From an uncultured Microbulbifer sp. (GTDB taxonomy: Bacteria > Pseudomonadota > Gammaproteobacteria > Pseudomonadales > Cellvibrionaceae): DNA of 64,000 nucleotides. The notes beneath the pieces were generated by a model. It ran no database searches, was not told the DNA's origin, and saw nothing but the letters and a program-made list of their open reading frames with translations. This document shows positions 20,603-29,977 of the stretch, in pieces. The translations under genes were made by a program, and so were the position numbers. Every line of letters begins with the position of its first letter. The stretch's first letter is position 1. The DNA lies in contig NZ_CANMKV010000010.1 of NCBI RefSeq assembly GCF_947498635.1, forward strand, positions 62,001 through 126,000, given 5' to 3'.

Positions 20603-20622
20603 GGGGCGGCTATTGTCGCCCC
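20603..20622 (+). terminator. GC-rich hairpin after lon
   Basis: GGGGCG at 20603-20608 pairs with CGCCCC at 20617-20622. No clean T run follows, so at best a weak terminator. Confidence 0.4.
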
Positions 20623-20710
20623 GTAACAATTTACAAGACCAAAACCTAACCACTAAATTGATTTTTGTTGCCTGGGCTTTGTTCCACTGGCCGGAAACCC
20701 GCATGGTTCC

Positions 20711-20739
20711 TTGACCCGTTACCGGGCAGTTGGTATAAA
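20711..20739 (+). promoter_or_regulatory. Strong sigma-70 promoter of hupB
   Basis: TTGACC at 20711-20716 and TATAAA at 20734-20739 are spaced by 17 bases. Transcription from near 20746 gives a leader of about 100 bases to the GTG start. Confidence 0.75.
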
Positions 20740-20850
20740 ACGGGCCTTATTGGCCGGCGCTAAAATTGTCGGTGGTTAGAAAGTTACTAATAGGGATACC
20801 TTGCCTGAGGGTATGCCCTGAACATATTTAAAAGAACAGAGGGATTAAGC

Positions 20851-21123
20851 GTGAATAAGTCCGAACTGATTGAAGCAATTGCCGAGTCTGCAGATATTCC
20901 TAAAGCTGCAGCTGGCCGTGCTTTGGACGCAATGGTTGACAGCATTACTGATGCGCTTAAAAAAGGCGATCAGGTTGCCTTGGTGGGCTTTGGTACTTTT
21001 GCTGTGAAAGAGCGTGCAGCCCGCACTGGCCGCAACCCGCGCACTGGTGATCCGATTGAGATTGCCGCGGCAAAAATTCCCAACTTCAAGGCCGGTAAAG
21101 CCCTGAAAGACGCCGTAAACTAA
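20851..21123 (+). CDS. hupB: DNA-binding protein HU, beta type
   Basis: A 90-residue nucleoid protein that bends and compacts DNA as a dimer. The HU signature is complete: [19 protein letters not shown] at the N-terminus, [18 protein letters not shown] with the beta-arm, and the Pro-containing DNA-intercalating arm ([11 protein letters not shown]), ending [15 protein letters not shown]. The start is GTG 20851 with AGAGGG seven bases upstream. Position between lon and ppiD is the conserved hupB locus, which supports the paralogue assignment. Flanked by a good promoter and an intrinsic terminator. Confidence 0.97.
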   Translation: MNKSELIEAIAESADIPKAAAGRALDAMVDSITDALKKGDQVALVGFGTFAVKERAARTGRNPRTGDPIEIAAAKIPNFKAGKALKDAVN

Positions 21124-21168
21124 GTTTCGGTGAACTTCGAGACCTTGTAAAAAATCGAAGTTACAAAG

Positions 21169-21197
21169 AGGCGTATCAATTTGGATGCGCCTTTTTT
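21169..21197 (+). terminator. Intrinsic terminator of hupB
   Basis: A 9-bp stem pairs 21169-21177 (AGGCGTATC) with 21184-21192, with one G-T pair, followed by six T. Confidence 0.85.
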
Positions 21198-21242
21198 GTA
21201 TCTGCACAGTTGAATAACTAGAGTCAAATTTCGGAGCTGAGC

Positions 21243-23126
21243 ATGCTTCAGTCCATGCGCGATAATCTGAAGGGAACAGCTGCAATTATTGTTGCGGCGT
21301 TCTTTGGGTTCATTATGGTGATTGGAGGAATCGACTTTTTCTCCGGGGCCAGTGGTGGTGCCGCTGATGCGGTTGCCGAGGTTAATGGTGAAAAAATCAC
21401 CAATATGGATTTGCAGCGGGCCATTCAAAACCGCCGCAGTATGATCATGAACCAATACGGTGAAAATGTTCCGGCGGATCTGATCAGTGACGAACAGCTG
21501 CGTGAACCGGTGTTACGCCAGTTGATTTCCACATCCGTCATGCGCCAGGCCGCCCAGGAAAGCGGAATGGTCATGAGCACGGCGGCGGTCAATAAGGCCA
21601 TAACCGATATTCCGGCTTTCCAGGTAAATGGGACCTTTGATACTCAGTTATACCGTGATGCTTTACGCCGCATGGGCTATAGCACAGCCAGTTTCCCGCA
21701 AATTGTTGAGGGTGACCTTACCCTGCAACAATATGCTGACGGTGTCACCGCGAGTGCCTTCACCACCAAGGTGGATGCCGAGCAGGTGGTGGCTGCATCA
21801 ATGGAGGAGCGCGATTTCACTTACGTGGTGTTACCCGTGCAGGAATTACTGGCCTCCACTGAAGTCAGCGACGCTGAAGTTGAGCAGTACTATCAAGAAA
21901 ACCAAAGCCAGTACCAGCGACCTGAACAGGTGGCCGTTGAGTATATCGAGCTAACCCCAGAAATTTTTGCCTCCAATATCGATGTCTCTGAAGATGATAT
22001 CCGCGCCCAGTATGACCAAGAGCGGGCCAGTTTCGGTTCTGACCTTCGTCGCCGTGCTGCGCATATCTTGCTGGAGGACGCAGATCAGGCAAAGTTAGAA
22101 GAAATCCAGGCAAAACTGAGTGCTGGTGAGGACTTCGCTGAGCTGGCCAAGAGTTACTCTGAAGATATCGGTTCCCGCGAGGAGGGAGGCGATCTAGGTT
22201 TTACTACCGGCGATGTTTTCCCTCAGGCCTTCGAAGAGGCTCTTGCCACTTTGGAAGTTGGTCAGGTTTCAGGGCCGGTTACGACCGATAGCGGTACCCA
22301 CTTGATCAAGTTGCTGGAGGTGGAGGAGAGTGAGCCTCCCACTTTCGAAGAGCGTAAGAGTGCAATCGAAAAGCAGTTGCGCTCAGCAGCTGCGGAGAGG
22401 GAATTTGTCGACTCCCTGAGCCGTCTGGCTGACCTGGCATACAATGCTGACAGTCTTGCGGGCCCGGCCGAAGAGCTTGGCGTACCTCTACAAACCAGTG
22501 GCCTTTTTTCTCGTCAAGAAGGTAGTGGTGTTTTGGCAAATGGTCAGGTAGTTGAGGCGGCTTTCTCTCCTGAGGTTATGGAAGATGGCAACACTTCCGA
22601 TGTTCTGAATCTCAATAATGAGCACTCCGTTGTATTGCGTGTCACTGAATCCAAGCCTGCCGGGATCTACCCGCTGGAAGAGGTGCGTGAACAGATTGTT
22701 GCGGGCCTGAAGCGCGACAAGGCTAGTGAACAGCTGGCTAAACAGGCCGAAACTCTGAGGCAGAAGCTGGCGTCGGGTGGCGATTTTGCTGAGTTGGCCA
22801 AAGAGCAGGACCTCACCCTGGAGTCTAGCGAGAAGACGCGCCGGGGAGGTTTTGGCGAACGCGCAGAGATCAATGGCAAAGCATTCTCTTTACCGGCGCC
22901 TGCTTCTGGTTCCGAAGAGCTTGCGGTGTTTGCTCTCAGCAGTGGAAATCAGGTGGTTCTCGCTTTGCGCGATGTACGTCCCGGTGATCTTTCCCAGCAG
23001 AGTAAAGAACAACGCCTGGCACTGATGCAGCAGTTAGCCTCTGTTAATGGCGGCGCTGAGCTTGCCGCAATCCGCCGCTACCTGTCCGATCAGGCTAGCG
23101 TGGAACTGAGCTCCCCGGACGAGTAG
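21243..23126 (+). CDS. ppiD: Periplasmic folding chaperone PpiD
   Basis: A 627-residue envelope chaperone anchored in the inner membrane near the Sec translocon. It has a single N-terminal membrane helix (about residues 12-34, AAIIVAAFFGFIMVIGGI). A SurA-N-like chaperone region follows (VNGEKITNMDLQRAIQ onward). One parvulin domain lies at about 265-360 (RRAAHILLED, EDFAELAKSYSED, GDLGFTTGDVFPQAFEEAL). A second, degenerate parvulin-like region follows (about 500-590). The start is ATG 21243. It shares a bidirectional terminator with the convergent mltD gene. Confidence 0.95.
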   Translation: MLQSMRDNLKGTAAIIVAAFFGFIMVIGGIDFFSGASGGAADAVAEVNGEKITNMDLQRAIQNRRSMIMNQYGENVPADLISDEQLREPVLRQLISTSVMRQAAQESGMVMSTAAVNKAITDIPAFQVNGTFDTQLYRDALRRMGYSTASFPQIVEGDLTLQQYADGVTASAFTTKVDAEQVVAASMEERDFTYVVLPVQELLASTEVSDAEVEQYYQENQSQYQRPEQVAVEYIELTPEIFASNIDVSEDDIRAQYDQERASFGSDLRRRAAHILLEDADQAKLEEIQAKLSAGEDFAELAKSYSEDIGSREEGGDLGFTTGDVFPQAFEEALATLEVGQVSGPVTTDSGTHLIKLLEVEESEPPTFEERKSAIEKQLRSAAAEREFVDSLSRLADLAYNADSLAGPAEELGVPLQTSGLFSRQEGSGVLANGQVVEAAFSPEVMEDGNTSDVLNLNNEHSVVLRVTESKPAGIYPLEEVREQIVAGLKRDKASEQLAKQAETLRQKLASGGDFAELAKEQDLTLESSEKTRRGGFGERAEINGKAFSLPAPASGSEELAVFALSSGNQVVLALRDVRPGDLSQQSKEQRLALMQQLASVNGGAELAAIRRYLSDQASVELSSPDE

Positions 23127-23144
23127 CTTGAGCTTGTTCAGAGT

Positions 23145-23177
23145 AAAAAAAACCCGGCATAAGCCGGGTTTTTTTAT
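23145..23177. terminator. Bidirectional intrinsic terminator (ppiD / mltD)
   Basis: AACCCGGC at 23151-23158 pairs with GCCGGGTT at 23163-23170, flanked by long A and T runs that act as the U tract in either direction. Confidence 0.9.
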
Positions 23178-23213
23178 TTTGGTCGCCCCAGAGTGGGGCA
23201 AGCTCTGAGGGAA

Positions 23214-24770
23214 TCAGCTGTTATGGGCGCTATTGACGAACAGAGTTAAGCGTTGGCCCGGCTGTAGGTATTTTGATTTAGTGATTTTGTTCCAGCGTAA
23301 AATATCATCAATTTTTACGCTGAACTTAGTAGCGATTCGGTAGAGGGAGTCTCCATTTCTCACTCTATAGGAGAGTTTTCGTGTGGTGCGGTTACTGCCA
23401 TTTGTGGTGTCGCTGTAGGCAACCAGAGTTCGGCCGGGTCGCAAGGTATCGCCAGGAGCCATACTGTTCCAGCGTGCGAGCTCTTTGACACTGACTTTTA
23501 GCTTGCGAGATATCGCCCAAAGACTATCGCCGGGCTGGATAGTATAACTTGATTTTTGCCCTTTCCCTGAGGCTTGACGCTGCTTGACTCTCTGATCGAC
23601 GGTGTATGCATACTGTCCTGTGGGGCCGGAGGCGCTGGGGATTAATAGCGTCTTGCCGGCACGGATATTATTACTGCGCAATCGGTTGGCTTCGCGGATG
23701 GCGGTGATCGTGGTTTGGTATCGCCGTGCGATTGTCGAAAGGGAATCGCCTCGCGCAATGGTGTAGCGCTCCCAGGTCACCCTCTGGTCTACCGGTAGGT
23801 CTTTGAGGGCGCCCTCAAAGCGCTCCTGACTATCTACAGGGATGAGTAAGTGGTGATTGCCATTGGGGTCTGTTGCCCAACGATTGAAGCCCGGGTTGAG
23901 TAAGTAGAGTTCATCCAATTCGATTTGGGCAAGTTCTGCGGCTTGAGCCAAGTCAATCTGACTACCGACATTTACACGCGTGTAGTAGGGCTCGTTGGCG
24001 ACATCGTGCAAGGGCACTTTGTAATGGTCTGGGCGGGACACTACTTCCGCAAGAGCCAGAAGCTGCGGCACATAGCGCTTGGTTTCTCGCGGTAATTTGA
24101 TGTCCCAAAAAGTCGTTCCCAGCCCTCGACGACGGTTGCGTTCCATTGCGCGTCGCACCGTTCCTTCACCAGCATTGTAGGCCGCAAGGGCAAGCTCCCA
24201 GTCGCTATCAAAACGCTTGAAGAGGTAATTAAAGTACTTAACAGCAGCGCGGGTTGATTCGTGTACATCGCGGCGGCCATCGTACCACCAGTTTTGTTGC
24301 AGGCCGAAAGACCGCCCGGTCGCTGGGATGAATTGCCACATTCCGGAGGCCTGGGCATGGGAGTAGGCAAAGGGGTCGTATGCGCTTTCCACAATTGGCA
24401 GCAGAGCCAGCTCGAGAGGCATATTGGCTTGCTCTAGCTCTTCGGCAACATGGAAGATATAGCGGCGCGATCGTTCAGTAACCCGCGACATATAGCCTTC
24501 ATTGCGGGAAAAATAGGCGATGTAATCCTTTACCTTGGGATTCTCAACGCGGTGATTGAGGTGAAACCCTCGGCGCAGGCGCTCCCAGATATCTGTGGGG
24601 GGCAGGGCTTCGTCCGCCGACTTGGGAGCGGGAGTCGCAAGGTTGTTCGCAGCAGTGGTTTCTTGTATCTGGGGGTTTTCGCTATCGGGCGATGAGCCCG
24701 TTTCTGGCAATTGCGAGCAAGCCCCAACCGTAGCAGCCAACAATGCGGCGGCAAAATTCTTGTGAACCAT
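23214..24770 (-). CDS. mltD: Membrane-bound lytic murein transglycosylase D
   Basis: A 518-residue lipoprotein that cleaves the MurNAc-GlcNAc bond of peptidoglycan with anhydro-ring formation. The lipobox is ATVGAC with Cys18. The SLT domain (about 115-230) has the catalytic Glu128 in LPIVESAYDP, plus ASGMWQFIPATGRSFGL and AYNAGEGTVRRA. Three C-terminal LysM repeats at about 345-388, 405-449 and 468-512 each open with a (R/S)Y-(T/R)-(I/V)-x-x-GDSL pattern. E. coli MltD has two LysM repeats, so this is a longer version. It lies 200 bases downstream of gloB on the same strand. Confidence 0.94.
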   Translation of the reverse strand: MVHKNFAAALLAATVGACSQLPETGSSPDSENPQIQETTAANNLATPAPKSADEALPPTDIWERLRRGFHLNHRVENPKVKDYIAYFSRNEGYMSRVTERSRRYIFHVAEELEQANMPLELALLPIVESAYDPFAYSHAQASGMWQFIPATGRSFGLQQNWWYDGRRDVHESTRAAVKYFNYLFKRFDSDWELALAAYNAGEGTVRRAMERNRRRGLGTTFWDIKLPRETKRYVPQLLALAEVVSRPDHYKVPLHDVANEPYYTRVNVGSQIDLAQAAELAQIELDELYLLNPGFNRWATDPNGNHHLLIPVDSQERFEGALKDLPVDQRVTWERYTIARGDSLSTIARRYQTTITAIREANRLRSNNIRAGKTLLIPSASGPTGQYAYTVDQRVKQRQASGKGQKSSYTIQPGDSLWAISRKLKVSVKELARWNSMAPGDTLRPGRTLVAYSDTTNGSNRTTRKLSYRVRNGDSLYRIATKFSVKIDDILRWNKITKSKYLQPGQRLTLFVNSAHNS

Positions 24771-24973
24771 GTTTGGTATCCGCGAGTAATTCTTGTAATT
24801 CCCGCTCAGGTCGCGCGGAGGCGCTTATTATCTGCTAACACTGAGCATTGGATCATAGCCTTCTGATTCTAATTAGCGGAAATAGTTTCGGTCAACGCGA
24901 ATGGATAAAAAACAGACAGTTTTTTAAGTTGAATGAAAAATTACCGGAATAATGACGTCCTTCATGCTCTCGC

Positions 24974-25756
24974 TTAAAAGTGATCCTTCCAGTCGCGGAG
25001 GCTGGCAAATATTTCTACTTCATCGAGTTGTTTGGAGCTGTCTTGCCCCAAGTGCTTGGCGCCGCTTTGGGCAACCTCAGGTATATGGCAGCGTAGGAAA
25101 GGGTTTGTTGCGATTTCTTCAGCGATTGTTGATGGCAAAGTGGGCTTGCCGGCTTGCCGCAGTACTTGACTGTCGGCCAGCCGTTTGCTGGTTACGCTGT
25201 TGCCGGGCTCTATGGTGTGGGCAAAATGGAGGTTGCCCAGGGTATATTCATGCGCACAATAAACGCGTGCACCTTGGGGGAGAGAGGTCAGTTTTTGAAG
25301 AGAGTCATACATTTGCTTGGGTGAGCCCTCAAATAAACGACCACAGCCTGCGGCAAAAAGTGTGTCGCCACAAAAGAGGTGTGGTTGTGAGCGTCCCCCG
25401 GAGGATTCCTCAGTGAGAATAATAGCCAAATGATCCAGGGTATGGCCGGGTATGTCCCAGACTTCAAGCGCTAGCCCCAGTAGCGAAAAATGATCTCCTC
25501 CGGCAATAGGGTTTGTGACACCCTTGATCGATTTTGGGCCGAACACTGGGCATTGGTATTGCTTATGTAGTGCTTTGATACCACCGGTATGGTCATAGTG
25601 GTGGTGAGTGATCAATATACCGCTAAGCGGCGCTCCATTGAGCGCTTTGATTACGGGTTCGGCTTCTCCTGGATCGACAACCCAGTGTTGATTATCCTTC
25701 TCAAGGTGCCAGATATAGTTGTCATTCAATGCGGGAATGGGGGTTATGGATAGCAT
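24974..25756 (-). CDS. gloB: Hydroxyacylglutathione hydrolase (glyoxalase II)
   Basis: A 260-residue metallo-beta-lactamase-fold thioesterase that hydrolyses S-lactoylglutathione to D-lactate and GSH, completing methylglyoxal detoxification. The binuclear metal site appears as THHHYDH (His51, His53, Asp55, His56), with further ligands in IPGHTLDHLA and FCGDTLFAAGCGRLFEG. The C-terminal KTxPST-type region (GKPTLPSTIAEE) is the glutathione-contact segment of the family. ATG 25756 is chosen because AGGA lies before it and the product begins with the usual MLSITPIPALNDNYIW. The gene is divergent from the methyltransferase gene, as in E. coli gloB/yafS. Confidence 0.95.
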   Translation of the reverse strand: MLSITPIPALNDNYIWHLEKDNQHWVVDPGEAEPVIKALNGAPLSGILITHHHYDHTGGIKALHKQYQCPVFGPKSIKGVTNPIAGGDHFSLLGLALEVWDIPGHTLDHLAIILTEESSGGRSQPHLFCGDTLFAAGCGRLFEGSPKQMYDSLQKLTSLPQGARVYCAHEYTLGNLHFAHTIEPGNSVTSKRLADSQVLRQAGKPTLPSTIAEEIATNPFLRCHIPEVAQSGAKHLGQDSSKQLDEVEIFASLRDWKDHF

Positions 25757-25969
25757 ATTAGTCCTACCTGCCAACTCAATTTTGAAACCATATCATGGAA
25801 GTTAGAAGGTGGTGTGCGGCAAGGCGCTAACCAGGGTGCAATATCTCCCTACTTAGTAATGGGGAGGTGGGTGGGCTCGGTGTTAGACTGTTTGGCTCGG
25901 CGAGAGTTTGGTGTAGTTTGGGCGTGGGGCTTACCGACCGGATAAGTGTGGGTTTTTTAAGGAGAGTTG

Positions 25970-26758
25970 ATGACTGATAAGTCTAGATCTCGAGAGCCGA
26001 TAGAGAAATCGTTACTGGCCAAAGCCTGCCCGGCGATGTCTCACTGGTTTTCAAGCCGCTTGGGGCAAGAGATTCTTTCGCAACAGCTGACTCTGGTACA
26101 GCCTCTCCTCGAGGGCTTCTTTGGTTATCACCTGTTACAGGCAGGTGTTACCGATGCTGTGGATTTTACCGCCTCTAGTCGTATCAATCACTGTTTTCGC
26201 TTGGCAGTTTGTGCCGAGCAACGTGGGGGGGCTCTTGTGGAGTTGGAGCAATTGCCTCTCCCCTCAGAGTCGATTGATGTAGTTTTTCTGCATCATTTGT
26301 TGGATTTTTCCTCTCAACCTCACCAGGTATTGCGGGAGGCTGCTCGGGTTTTAATACCTGGTGGTCACATGTTGCTGGTGGGGTTCAACCCTTTCTCATT
26401 ACTTGGTCTTTCCCGCTTACTGTTCTCTCGCGGCGCTTACCAAAAGGGTAATCAACTGCGTGCAGCCAGGGTGGCGGACTGGATGAACTTATTGGATCTT
26501 CAGGCTGAGCAGGTGCACCGGGGTTTTTTTCGTCTGCCCATACAGCAGCGTGAGGTTCTTGCCAAAACAGTCTGGATGGAGCGCCTGGCTACCCGCCTGG
26601 GCTTGCCTTGGGGGGGGTTTTACATCATAGTCGCGCGCAAAGAAGTGTCTCGAGTACGTGCAATCAAAATCGATTGGCGCACTGAGCGGAAGCCCGCCCT
26701 GGTGGCCACGCCGACAAGTCCGCGTGTTGCCGCGCGGGGGAAACACCAGAAGCGCTAG
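25970..26758 (+). CDS. SAM-dependent methyltransferase, YafS-like
   Basis: A 262-residue class I methyltransferase-like protein. Recognisable blocks are the motif-IV/VI region [20 protein letters not shown] and the strand [20 protein letters not shown]. Motif I is degenerate ([12 protein letters not shown] in place of the glycine-rich loop), so activity is uncertain. The neighbourhood is decisive for orthology: gloB divergent on the left and rnhA-dnaQ on the right, as for E. coli yafS. ATG 25970 has AAGGAG upstream. Function of the family is unknown. The C-terminus is basic ([12 protein letters not shown]), which suggests an RNA or ribosome substrate, but only weakly. Confidence 0.8.
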   Translation: MTDKSRSREPIEKSLLAKACPAMSHWFSSRLGQEILSQQLTLVQPLLEGFFGYHLLQAGVTDAVDFTASSRINHCFRLAVCAEQRGGALVELEQLPLPSESIDVVFLHHLLDFSSQPHQVLREAARVLIPGGHMLLVGFNPFSLLGLSRLLFSRGAYQKGNQLRAARVADWMNLLDLQAEQVHRGFFRLPIQQREVLAKTVWMERLATRLGLPWGGFYIIVARKEVSRVRAIKIDWRTERKPALVATPTSPRVAARGKHQKR

Positions 26759-26808
26759 CCTTGGAGAAAATCCTCAAAGGTCGCTTTGCTGCAATTTTGG
26801 CGTTGATT

Positions 26809-27240
26809 TTGAAACAAATTACTATCTATACCGACGGTGCCTGTCGTGGAAATCCGGGACCAGGAGGCTGGGGAGCTTTGTTGGTTTACGGTGATATCGA
26901 GAAAGAGTTGTGCGGTGGGGAGTCCCACACGACAAATAATCGTATGGAACTGATGGCTGCTATCAAAGCATTGGAAGCTCTCAAGCAGCCCTGCCAAATT
27001 GATCTGCATACCGATTCTCAATATCTGAGGCAGGGTATTACCGGCTGGATCAACAACTGGAAGAAGAATGGCTGGAAGACGGCAAGTAAAAAGCCGGTTA
27101 AGAATGCCGATCTCTGGCGTCAGTTAGATGAAGGCGTTGCACGACACCAAGTGGAGTGGCACTGGGTGAAGGGCCATGCTGGGCACCCCGGCAATGAAAG
27201 GGCCGATCAGCTGGCTAATCGCGGTCTGGATGAGTTGTAA
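26809..27240 (+). CDS. rnhA: Ribonuclease HI
   Basis: A 143-residue endonuclease that removes the RNA strand of RNA-DNA hybrids. The catalytic carboxylates are all present: Asp in [17 protein letters not shown], Glu in [10 protein letters not shown], Asp in [12 protein letters not shown], and Asp in [10 protein letters not shown], with [16 protein letters not shown] carrying the His loop and [15 protein letters not shown] the basic handle. The start is uncertain: aligning with E. coli RNase HI, which begins MLKQV, puts it at TTG 26809. A longer frame from TTG 26761 would add 16 hydrophobic residues, and neither has a clear ribosome site. dnaQ follows after 16 bases. Confidence 0.93.
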   Translation: MKQITIYTDGACRGNPGPGGWGALLVYGDIEKELCGGESHTTNNRMELMAAIKALEALKQPCQIDLHTDSQYLRQGITGWINNWKKNGWKTASKKPVKNADLWRQLDEGVARHQVEWHWVKGHAGHPGNERADQLANRGLDEL

Positions 27241-27256
27241 TTCTGAGGGGTGAACT

Positions 27257-27985
27257 ATGCGCCAGGTTGTACTGGATACTGAAACTACCGGCCTTGACCC
27301 CAAGAGTGGTCATCGGATCATTGAGATTGGTTGTGTAGAGCTTGAAAACCGTAAGCTTACCGGGCGCCACTATCATCAATATATCAATCCGCAGCGGCAA
27401 GTGGATGATGGTGCTATTGAAGTTCATGGAATCACGAATGAATTCCTCACAGATAAGCCTCTTTTTGCCCAGATCGCCGATGAATTTATGGCCTTTTGTG
27501 AAGGGGCTGAACTCGTCATCCACAATGCGCCGTTTGATGTTGGCTTTATCAATGCTGAATTAAAGCGGTTAGGTAATCCTCGCTGGCAAAGTGTGAGCGC
27601 TCACTGCAGCGTGCTGGATACCCTGGCTCTTGCTCGGGAGAAGCACCCGGGGCAAAAGAATAATCTGGATGCTCTGTGCAAGCGCTATTTTGTCGATAAC
27701 TCCCAGCGAGATTTGCACGGCGCCCTATTAGACGCGGAGATCCTCGCCGACGTCTACCTGATGATGACCGGTGGCCAGACCGACCTGGGTTTGGCCCAGG
27801 GCGGTGATGGGCAAAGCTCGGATGAGGGCGAGCAGGTGCAAGGGGAGGGCGCATCAACCGTAATCCGCAGGCTCTCCCAGAGTCGCTCCCCCCTCGCTGT
27901 AATACAAGCTAATGCCCAGGAGCTGGAGGCGCACCAATCCATGCTGGAGCTATTGCAGAAATCTGCCGGCAAACACTTCTGGTAA
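27257..27985 (+). CDS. dnaQ: DNA polymerase III epsilon subunit (3'-5' proofreading)
   Basis: A 242-residue DEDDh exonuclease that proofreads for the replicative polymerase. ExoI is VVLDTETTGL (Asp7, Glu9), ExoII is VIHNAPFDVGFIN, and ExoIII is LHGALLDAEILADVYL with the His and Asp. The C-terminal third has a low-complexity Gly/Asp/Glu linker and then a segment (SRSPLAVIQANAQELEAHQ) that should bind the polymerase alpha subunit. The start is ATG 27257. It is arranged after rnhA on the same strand, the classic rnhA-dnaQ pair, and closed by a bidirectional terminator. Confidence 0.97.
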   Translation: MRQVVLDTETTGLDPKSGHRIIEIGCVELENRKLTGRHYHQYINPQRQVDDGAIEVHGITNEFLTDKPLFAQIADEFMAFCEGAELVIHNAPFDVGFINAELKRLGNPRWQSVSAHCSVLDTLALAREKHPGQKNNLDALCKRYFVDNSQRDLHGALLDAEILADVYLMMTGGQTDLGLAQGGDGQSSDEGEQVQGEGASTVIRRLSQSRSPLAVIQANAQELEAHQSMLELLQKSAGKHFW

Positions 27986-27989
27986 AGAA

Positions 27990-28020
27990 ACTAAAAAGCC
28001 CGCGATGCGGGCTTTTTAGT
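27990..28020. terminator. Bidirectional intrinsic terminator (dnaQ / nhaB)
   Basis: A perfect 14-bp stem pairs 27990-28003 with 28007-28020 around GAT, with core AAAAAGCCCGC. It serves both convergent genes. Confidence 0.9.
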
Positions 28021-28124
28021 GGATTTGCTATTTTTAATTTTCAGTCTTTATCCCAGTTACCTATCTGGTTGCTGGGTCCGTGTTACACGCGCATTCATAT
28101 AATATCCCGCCTGAATACTTACCA

Positions 28125-29660
28125 CTAAATGGCGTAGACTACGCAGATTAGGGCTACTGTACTCAGTACCAGCGTATAGGGCAAAGCCATTAATACCATG
28201 CGGCCATAGGAAAGGCGGATGAGCGGGGCAAGAGCCGAAGTAAGCAGAAATAAGAAGGCAGCCTGGCCATTGGGAGTGGCGACACTAGGCAGGTTGGTGC
28301 CTGTGTTAATGGCAATGGCCAGCTTATCAAAGTGCTCGCGGGTAATGTCGCCAGCTATAAGGGCAGTCTTAATTTCGTTGATATAAACAGTGGCCACAAA
28401 TACGTTGTCGCTGATCATTGACAGAATGCCATTGGCAATAAAGAGCAGCCCAGGTTGTTGTTCGGGCTTTTGCGATAGTACGAAGTGCGTAACTGGTTCA
28501 AACAGGTGCTGTTGGTGAATGACTGCAACAATTGCGAAAAACACCACTAAAAGAGCGGTAAAGGGTAGTGCCTCTTCAAAGGCGTGGCCAATGCGAGCTT
28601 CCTGAACAACGCCATTGAAAGCGGTTAGCAATACAATAACCATCAGGCCGATAATACCGACTTCGGCAACATGAAAAGCCAAAGCGAACACCAGCATCAG
28701 AGCCACAATACCCTGCACCCACAGTTCTGCAACGTGAGCGGATGTGCGCTTACTCTCCTCCTCCCGGGAGGAGTTTAATAAAACTTCGCGTACCGCCTGG
28801 GGAAGTTGGGCGCCATAACCGAAAATTTTAGTTTTTTCAAGGAACACACAGGTGATAAGACCCGCAAACAGAGTGGGAATCGTTACTGGGGCCATCTGCA
28901 GGAAGAATTGTACAAATTCCCACCCCGCTTTTTCGGCGATCAGTAGGTTTTGTGGCTCGCCGACCAGAGTGCATACACCTCCGAGCGCGGTACCCACAGC
29001 ACCGTGCATAATCAGGCTGCGCAGGTAGGCCCGGAACTGGTCCAGGTCCTCACGATGATATTCCACCACATGTTCATCATTCGAGTGGTCGTGGCCATGA
29101 TGGTGGTGCGGTTGCTGTGAGGCAACACGGTGATAGACCGAGTAAAAGCCCACGGCGACAGCAATGAGTACTGCCGTGACTGTGAGTGCATCCAAGAACG
29201 CAGAAAGTACGGCTGAAACGGCACAGAACAGCAATGACAATAAACTTTTGGATTTTACATGGATCAGGATTTTGGTGAATACAAAGAGAAGTAGGCTCTT
29301 CATAAAGTAGATGCCGGCCACCATGAACATCAATAGCAATATTACTTCGATATTCTCAACCACCTCGTGGTAGACCGCATCGGTGCTGGTCATTCCCATC
29401 AGCACTGCTTCAATAGCGATCAATCCACCCGGTTGCAGTGGGTAACATTTTAAGGCCATGGCCAGAGTGAAAATAAATTCACCGATAAGCACCCAGCCGG
29501 TAATGAACGGTCCGCTCACATAGAGCAACAGTGGATTGAGTAGTAGAAAGGCGGCGATGGTTAATTTGTACCAATCAGGAGCCTCACCGAGAAAATTATC
29601 TGCAAAGGCCCGGCCGAAACCGTATCCGGAAGCCGTAATTGCATTGTTATAGGTGTTCAT
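28125..29660 (-). CDS. nhaB: Na+/H+ antiporter NhaB
   Basis: A 511-residue inner-membrane antiporter that expels sodium in exchange for protons. About 12 hydrophobic segments are visible. Family blocks include [42 protein letters not shown], and [19 protein letters not shown] followed by [20 protein letters not shown] cytoplasmic loop at about residues 181-200 is strikingly His-rich ([13 protein letters not shown]), which could bind metal or sense pH; this is an inference. It stands alone, divergent from fimL. A sodium exporter fits a marine organism. Confidence 0.95.
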   Translation of the reverse strand: MNTYNNAITASGYGFGRAFADNFLGEAPDWYKLTIAAFLLLNPLLLYVSGPFITGWVLIGEFIFTLAMALKCYPLQPGGLIAIEAVLMGMTSTDAVYHEVVENIEVILLLMFMVAGIYFMKSLLLFVFTKILIHVKSKSLLSLLFCAVSAVLSAFLDALTVTAVLIAVAVGFYSVYHRVASQQPHHHHGHDHSNDEHVVEYHREDLDQFRAYLRSLIMHGAVGTALGGVCTLVGEPQNLLIAEKAGWEFVQFFLQMAPVTIPTLFAGLITCVFLEKTKIFGYGAQLPQAVREVLLNSSREEESKRTSAHVAELWVQGIVALMLVFALAFHVAEVGIIGLMVIVLLTAFNGVVQEARIGHAFEEALPFTALLVVFFAIVAVIHQQHLFEPVTHFVLSQKPEQQPGLLFIANGILSMISDNVFVATVYINEIKTALIAGDITREHFDKLAIAINTGTNLPSVATPNGQAAFLFLLTSALAPLIRLSYGRMVLMALPYTLVLSTVALICVVYAI

Positions 29661-29977
29661 TATTTACTTCCATGGTTTACCCGTTGGGCCATTTTGGAGT
29701 CTTGGGGGGGGGTAGTACGGCAATTAGAGCGCCCAACTACCAATTTTTCTTTTTTTGCGCAAAAGACGCAAATATCAAAATAGCAAACGCTACTGAGTTT
29801 TTTGGAAAATTCAAGTGATTTAGGCTGTGTTGCATTATTGCCAGGACTTTTGTCGAATATTCGGTGGAATTTGTCCGTGGAAAGGTGGACTCTTTCCATT
29901 ATTGGTATAAATTGCCGTTTGTTAGGCCCACCCGTCTTCGGGTCGGTTGTTTTTTGTTCGGTTACAGGAAGAATGCA
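29661..29977. other. Intergenic region between nhaB and fimL
   Basis: About 317 bases between divergent genes. A small dyad TTTGCG/CGCAAA is at 29754-29772, near nhaB. An extended -10 (TG-G-TATAAA, 29903-29911) could serve fimL, but I see no good -35. No RNA gene or convincing coding frame is seen. Confidence 0.4.

Noticed and set aside
24952-25416. Frame of 154 codons opposite gloB
   Set aside because: Lies antisense inside gloB, low-complexity translation, no ribosome site.
25830-25885. CTCCC/GGGAG hairpin between gloB and the methyltransferase gene
   Set aside because: Five-bp stem with a long loop and no T run; insufficient for a terminator or riboswitch.
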